NCBI GenBank assembly: GCA_022824945.1 | Contig: JAJDYX010000008.1 | Span: 1 to 64,000, forward strand | DNA length: 64,000 nt | Direction of reading: 5' to 3' | Source: Candidatus Latescibacterota bacterium | GTDB taxonomy: Bacteria > Latescibacterota > UBA2968 | Shown here: positions 59,003 through 64,000 of the stretch, one piece after another | Position numbering within the stretch: position 1 is the first letter of the stretch | Layout of the letters: each line of letters opens with the position of its first letter | Notes under the pieces: generated by a model | The model's database searches: none | Told to the model about the DNA's origin: nothing | What the model saw: the letters and a program-made list of their open reading frames with translations, nothing else | Program-made: the position numbers and the translations under genes

Positions 59003-60094
59003 TTAGTTCTGATTAGACCGTCTGCCTCGTCCGCGGCGACGCTGTTCACGCCACCGTTGGTATGCTTCTTCGTCAAATGTGATAACGGGGACCTGTCCTT
59101 CCCATGCCTCGGCAATGATGGGCATGATGCGCGATGTCGCCAATTGGAAATCCCGTCCAAAAGGTCTGGGGTTTGGAAACCATTTCCACAGGAGAGCGCC
59201 TGTGATTCGCGGTTCTTTTTCTATGGATTCAAGTGCGACGCGCCAGCACATTTCCTGTAAGGGGCGCGCGCCATCGTCATCCACGCGATATGTCCACGGT
59301 TCTGACGCTGCTTTATAAGATTGGTTGTATCCCAATTCGGTAAATACGATGTTGCGATCCATTTTTTTAGCATAAGCTCGCAATTCTTTTACCAGACGAT
59401 TCCATCCACTGCGGAGGTCGGCCTCCGTGGGCTTCTGGTTTTTCGCTATCGGGAAATAGCCCTGAATACCGATCGCGTCCAGAGCATCCCAGAATGGCAC
59501 GCGCGTGTAATCTGACCAGTTCGCCGCATAGGTGATTCGTCCTTTATATATCTTTCGCACGTCTGCTATCAGGGCACGCCATTCGGCTTCGTGATTCAGG
59601 GTCTTGTCCAATTCTGTGCCTACGACAAATGCATCGGCATCTTTGCAGGCTTCGGCTATGGCCAAAATCCAGGCGCGATAATCTGCCCAGAAGCGCGTCC
59701 ACTCTTCCTCTGAACGAAACGCAATTTCACCCCGCCACTCAAATCCCGACCGCCAGTATGCCAGATGGGGCTTGATACAAATTTTCAATCCCCGTTTGTG
59801 GGCTTCTACAATCGGTCGCGTCCAATGTGCGGGAGCCAACTCACTGGCCCCTTCAAACCGCCTCACCCTGACCGATCCATCCTGCGAAATGCCTGCGTAG
59901 GGATGGGTCGCCACCCAGTTTGCCCCCAGGATTTCAATATCCCGCAATGTTGAAACCATTTCGTCACTCGCCCAATCTCGCCCACCCCCGTGTGTTGAAA
60001 TCGTGATCCCCCGCATTGGCGTATTATTGTCAAATGCATGGGATTCAAATGCGGTTAATAAGCTGAATAATAGAATGGTGCAATAACGAGACAT
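59003..60094 (-). CDS. Exported glycoside-hydrolase-like TIM barrel (GH113/GTA-like)
   Basis: Signal peptide; VVGTELDKTLNHEAEWRALIADVRKIYKGRITYAANWSDY; IVFTELGYNQSYKAASEPW; Arg-rich tail RQRRRGRGRRSNQN-like. Confidence 0.75.
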   Translation of the reverse strand: MSRYCTILLFSLLTAFESHAFDNNTPMRGITISTHGGGRDWASDEMVSTLRDIEILGANWVATHPYAGISQDGSVRVRRFEGASELAPAHWTRPIVEAHKRGLKICIKPHLAYWRSGFEWRGEIAFRSEEEWTRFWADYRAWILAIAEACKDADAFVVGTELDKTLNHEAEWRALIADVRKIYKGRITYAANWSDYTRVPFWDALDAIGIQGYFPIAKNQKPTEADLRSGWNRLVKELRAYAKKMDRNIVFTELGYNQSYKAASEPWTYRVDDDGARPLQEMCWRVALESIEKEPRITGALLWKWFPNPRPFGRDFQLATSRIMPIIAEAWEGQVPVITFDEEAYQRWREQRRRGRGRRSNQN

Positions 60095-60110
60095 GATGGC
60101 CTTTCATTGA

Positions 60111-60139
60111 TGCAAAAAAGGCGCAGTACAAACTGCGCC
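60111..60139 (-). terminator. Rho-independent terminator for the gltBD operon
   Basis: Minus strand GGCGCAGT-TTGT-ACTGCGCC-TTTTTTGCA. Confidence 0.85.
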
Positions 60140-60215
60140 CTCCCGTGTGGTCCGATTCGTTTTTATCACTGGATAGAATCTCTCCAGTGCAGGCTCTGAA
60201 AATCCTGATCCTTTT

Positions 60216-61709
60216 TTACGGCAGGTCGGTCGATCCCATGAGGTAGCGATCTGCTTCGCGGGCGGCACCGCGACCTTCTGCGAAGGCGAAGACAACGAGG
60301 CTCATGCCCCGACGTACATCACCTGCGACAAAGAGGCCGGGGATCCTGGTGGTGAATTCGCCTTCGACAGCTTTGGCGTTAGAGCGTTCGTCGCGTTCGA
60401 GTTCGAGTTCTTCCAGAATGGTATCTTCGGGGCCGAGCCAGCCCATGGATAGGAAAACGAGATCTGCAGGCCATTCTCTTTCCGTGCCGGGTACTTCGCG
60501 AAATGGCGCGCCGTTTTCTGCGGGTACCCATTCCACTTGCATGGTTTTTAATGCTTTGAGTGCGCCGTTTTCATCTCCGATAAATTCCGTGGTGCTGATG
60601 AGATATTCGCGTGGGTCTCTGCCAAAAATGGCGGCGGCTTCCTCCTGTCCATAGTCCGTTTTGAAAATGAGCGGCATTTGAGGCCAGGGGTTGCTATCGG
60701 TGCGCGTTTTGGGGGGTTCGGGAATAATATCGAATTGGTGCAGGCTTTTGCAGCCGTGGCGCATTGCCGTGCCCACGCAGTCGGTTCCCGTATCCCCTCC
60801 GCCGAGCACGATAACGTGTTTGTCTTTGGCGTTTATATAATTGCCGTCTTCAAGGTTGGAGTCGAGCAGGCTTTTGGTGTTTTTGTGCAAATACTCAATG
60901 GCCTGATGTATGCCGTTGAGTTCGCGGCCTTTGATGGGCAGGTCGCGGGGTTTGAGTGCGCCAATGCAGAGCACGACCGCGTCGTATTCATTGAGGAGAT
61001 CTTTTGCCAGCAGATCTTTGCCAATTTCGGTATTGGTGATAAACTCGATACCCGATTCGATCATGAGGTCAATGCGGCGTTGGACAACTTCTTTTTTGTC
61101 GAGCTTCATGTTGGGGATACCGTACATGAGCAATCCACCAATGCGGTCAGAACGCTCGTACACGGTGACTTTGTGTCCGGCTTTGTTGAGTTGTGCCGCG
61201 CAAGAGAGGCCTGCGGGGCCTGAACCCACGACAGCCACGCGCTTGCCCGTGCGTTTTTCGGGTATATCGGGTGTGACCCAGCCCTCTTCCCAGCCTTTGT
61301 CAATGATGGAGACTTCAATATTTTTGATGGTGACGGCGGGGTCTGTCATGCTCAGCACGCAGGACCCCTCGCAGGGAGCGGGACAGACGCGACCCGTAAA
61401 TTCGGGAAAGTTGTTGGTTTTGTGCAAGCGCTCGAGGGCTTCTTTCCAGAGGCCGCGATACACGAGGTCATTCCATTCGGGAATGAGGTTGTTGATGGGA
61501 CAGCCAGAAGGAAAGGGCGTAGATTCGGGCAGGCGCACACCGGTATGGCAAAAGGGTATGCCACAGTCCATACATCGCGCACCCTGTTCTTGTAGTTTTT
61601 CATCGGGGTGATGATGGTGAAATTCTTTCCAGTCTGCGATGCGTTGTGCGGGGTCTCTATCGGCCGGAAGTTCTCGCTGAAATTCCATGAATCCGGTCGG
61701 TTTTCCCAT
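60216..61709 (-). CDS. gltD: Glutamate synthase small subunit
   Basis: [79 protein letters not shown]. Confidence 0.97.
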   Translation of the reverse strand: MGKPTGFMEFQRELPADRDPAQRIADWKEFHHHHPDEKLQEQGARCMDCGIPFCHTGVRLPESTPFPSGCPINNLIPEWNDLVYRGLWKEALERLHKTNNFPEFTGRVCPAPCEGSCVLSMTDPAVTIKNIEVSIIDKGWEEGWVTPDIPEKRTGKRVAVVGSGPAGLSCAAQLNKAGHKVTVYERSDRIGGLLMYGIPNMKLDKKEVVQRRIDLMIESGIEFITNTEIGKDLLAKDLLNEYDAVVLCIGALKPRDLPIKGRELNGIHQAIEYLHKNTKSLLDSNLEDGNYINAKDKHVIVLGGGDTGTDCVGTAMRHGCKSLHQFDIIPEPPKTRTDSNPWPQMPLIFKTDYGQEEAAAIFGRDPREYLISTTEFIGDENGALKALKTMQVEWVPAENGAPFREVPGTEREWPADLVFLSMGWLGPEDTILEELELERDERSNAKAVEGEFTTRIPGLFVAGDVRRGMSLVVFAFAEGRGAAREADRYLMGSTDLP

Positions 61710-61723
61710 AAGTACTCCTTTTC

Positions 61724-64000
61724 TCAAGCTTCAACTTCTACGCCGCGGCGGAATGCTTCGAGCCAGGCATCTTCGCCTTTCAAACCCTCTTGTTGCGCGG
61801 TTTCATAAGCAGAGAGAATGCGCTTGTAGGGCTTGGGGAAGACTTTGACGAATTTGGGCAACATGTCATCCCAATGGACGAGGATGTGTTGCGCCACGCT
61901 GCTCTCGGTGTAGTCGGCGTGTTTGATGATCATGCTTTTGAGCTCTTCAATGTCTTCGTCGTTTTGGACGGGTTCGAGATCGACGAGTTCGGGATTGCAG
62001 CGTATGTGGAAATCGCCGTCTTCGTCGAGCACATAAGCAATGCCGCCGGACATGCCAGCTGCAAAGTTGCGCCCGGTTTTGCCCAAAATGACGGCCATTC
62101 CACCCGTCATATACTCACATCCGTGATCGCCAATGCCTTCGACGACTGCGCTAACGCCCGAGTTTCGCACGCAGAAGCGTTCGCCTGCCTGACCGCGGAT
62201 GAAGGCTTGCCCATTGGTTGCACCGTAGAAGGATACGTTGCCGATGATGATGTTGTCTTCGGCTTTGAAGGTGGATCCCTTGCGCGGATAGACAATTAGT
62301 TTGCTGCCGCACAGTCCCTTGCCAAAGTAGTCATTGGCGTCGCCTTCGAGGCGGAAGGTGATGCCCGGCGGGGTAAAGGCTGCAAAAGATTGTCCGGCTG
62401 ATCCCTCAAAGGTGATGTCAACGGTATCTTCGGGCAGGCCATCGGGTCCGAACCTGCGGGTGATTTCACTGCCGAGGATAGTGCCGACTACGCGGTTGGT
62501 ATTTTTGATGTCGAATTTCGCGTGTACTTTGCTGCCATCTTTGAGAGCGGGTTCGCAAAGTTCGAGCAGGATCTGGTTGTCCATCGCATTTTCGAGGCCG
62601 TGATCCTGATCGATCTGGCAATAACGACCAATTTCGGGATCGGCGTCTGGTTTTTCGAGAATGGGAGACAGATCCAGATATTTCGCTTTCCAGTGATCGG
62701 TTTTTGCCTGGTGGAGCAGGTCGGTGCGACCGATGAGTTCATCGATGGTGCGCACGCCGAGTTGCGCCATTATTTCGCGCATGTCCTGTGCGATAAAACG
62801 CAAGAAATTGACGACCTGGTCGGGGTCACCCATGAACTTTTTGCGCAGTTCGGGATGCTGCGTAGCCACACCCACAGGACAGGTGTCGAGGTGGCAAACG
62901 CGCATCATGATGCAGCCCATGGCGACGAGTGCTGTGGTGGCAAATCCAAATTCTTCGGCGCCGAGCAGGGCTGCAATGATTACATCGCGCCCGGTTTTGA
63001 GTTGTCCGTCGGTTTCGACTACGATGCGCGATCTCAGATTGTTGAGCACCAGGGTCTGATGGGTTTCGGCAACGCCGAATTCCCAGGGCAGGCCAGCGTG
63101 TTTGATGCTGGTTTGCGGCGATGCGCCGGTGCCGCCATCGAGGCCGGATATGAGTACCACATCGCCGTGGCCTTTGGATACGCCCGCCGCGACGATGCCG
63201 ACATTGATTTCTGCGACGAGTTTGACGTTAATCCTGGCATAGTGGTTGGCGTTTTTGAGATCGTGAATGAGTTGCGCCAGATCTTCGATGGAGTAAATAT
63301 CGTGATGCGGCGGCGGTGAGATGAGTTCTACGCCCGGCGTGGAGTGCCGAACCGTGGCAATCCACGGATACACTTTTTGGCCGGGCAATTCGCCGCCTTC
63401 GCCAGGCTTGGCGCCTTGCGCCATTTTGATCTGCAATTCTTTGGCATTGACCAGATAATTGCTGGTGACGCCAAAGCGTCCAGAAGCCACTTGTTTGATG
63501 GCGCTGTTTTTGGAATCGCCATTGGGTTCGAGGGTATAACGCGCCGGGTCTTCGCCGCCTTCGCCGGTGTTGCTTTTGCCACCGAGACGATTCATCGCGA
63601 TGGCGAGTGCTTCGTGCGCTTCCTTGGATATTGATCCATAAGACATGGCGCCGGACTTAAAGCGCCTGGTGATTGCTTCGACGGGTTCAACTTCGTGTAT
63701 GGAAATGGGGGCACTGGCATAGTTGAAGTCCAGGAGACCGCGCAGAGTTGCCAGATTTTTGGCCTGTTGATCGATGAGGCCGGCGTATTCTTTGTACACT
63801 TCGTAATCGTTGGTGCGCGTAGCGTGCTGGAGCTTGTGAATCGTAAGGGGATTAAAGAGGTGATATTCCCCGCCCTGGCGCCACTGAAAATGTCCGCCTA
63901 CATCGAGGGTGCTGCCATTGACTGAAATTTGGGGATACGCATCGCGATGCCGCATCAGGGCTTCTCGAGCAATGACATCGAGGCCAATGCCGTCTATGCG
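61724..64000 (-). CDS. gltB: Glutamate synthase large subunit, partial (extends past window end)
   Basis: [36 protein letters not shown]; reverse-strand frame stays open through 63956-64000 ([15 protein letters not shown]). Confidence 0.97.
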   Translation of the reverse strand, partial: RIDGIGLDVIAREALMRHRDAYPQISVNGSTLDVGGHFQWRQGGEYHLFNPLTIHKLQHATRTNDYEVYKEYAGLIDQQAKNLATLRGLLDFNYASAPISIHEVEPVEAITRRFKSGAMSYGSISKEAHEALAIAMNRLGGKSNTGEGGEDPARYTLEPNGDSKNSAIKQVASGRFGVTSNYLVNAKELQIKMAQGAKPGEGGELPGQKVYPWIATVRHSTPGVELISPPPHHDIYSIEDLAQLIHDLKNANHYARINVKLVAEINVGIVAAGVSKGHGDVVLISGLDGGTGASPQTSIKHAGLPWEFGVAETHQTLVLNNLRSRIVVETDGQLKTGRDVIIAALLGAEEFGFATTALVAMGCIMMRVCHLDTCPVGVATQHPELRKKFMGDPDQVVNFLRFIAQDMREIMAQLGVRTIDELIGRTDLLHQAKTDHWKAKYLDLSPILEKPDADPEIGRYCQIDQDHGLENAMDNQILLELCEPALKDGSKVHAKFDIKNTNRVVGTILGSEITRRFGPDGLPEDTVDITFEGSAGQSFAAFTPPGITFRLEGDANDYFGKGLCGSKLIVYPRKGSTFKAEDNIIIGNVSFYGATNGQAFIRGQAGERFCVRNSGVSAVVEGIGDHGCEYMTGGMAVILGKTGRNFAAGMSGGIAYVLDEDGDFHIRCNPELVDLEPVQNDEDIEELKSMIIKHADYTESSVAQHILVHWDDMLPKFVKVFPKPYKRILSAYETAQQEGLKGEDAWLEAFRRGVEVEA

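Overview
The window is a 64-kb bacterial chromosomal segment. Gene content (PhyH, CE15 esterase, UxuA, sulfatase, LarA-like, DUF6785-like permease) suggests a Latescibacterota/Poribacteria-like genome, but this is only an inference. The left end (1-9.8 kb) is a complete type I-E CRISPR-Cas locus. Its array has 17 full identical 29-bp repeats plus one truncated at the window edge, followed by an E. coli-like leader with IHF-like and anchoring-like motifs. The minus-strand operon order is cas3-cas8e-cse2-cas7e-cas5e-cas6e-cas1-cas2. Upstream lie, in the same orientation, a WYL regulator, an orphan MNT-type nucleotidyltransferase and a Cas4/AddB-like PD-(D/E)XK nuclease. The rest is mostly housekeeping (aroA, dnaE, SPOR/MltD/MreD/PBP2/RodA, mtnA, rsfS, carA/pyrC, gltBD). 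Accessory islands are: (i) 26.9-29.0 kb, a toxin-antitoxin area with VapBC and decayed remnants; (ii) 43.2-52.1 kb, where topoisomerase IV-like parE and parC are split by one type II R-M pair and followed by a second, AvaI/BsoBI-like pair, with a 65-bp near-perfect inverted repeat flanking parE; (iii) a compositionally distinct SSS symporter followed by an unannotated 59-aa membrane ORF. No clearly unprecedented system could be proven from sequence alone. The best candidates are the CRISPR-adjacent accessory genes and the nested R-M/topoisomerase island.
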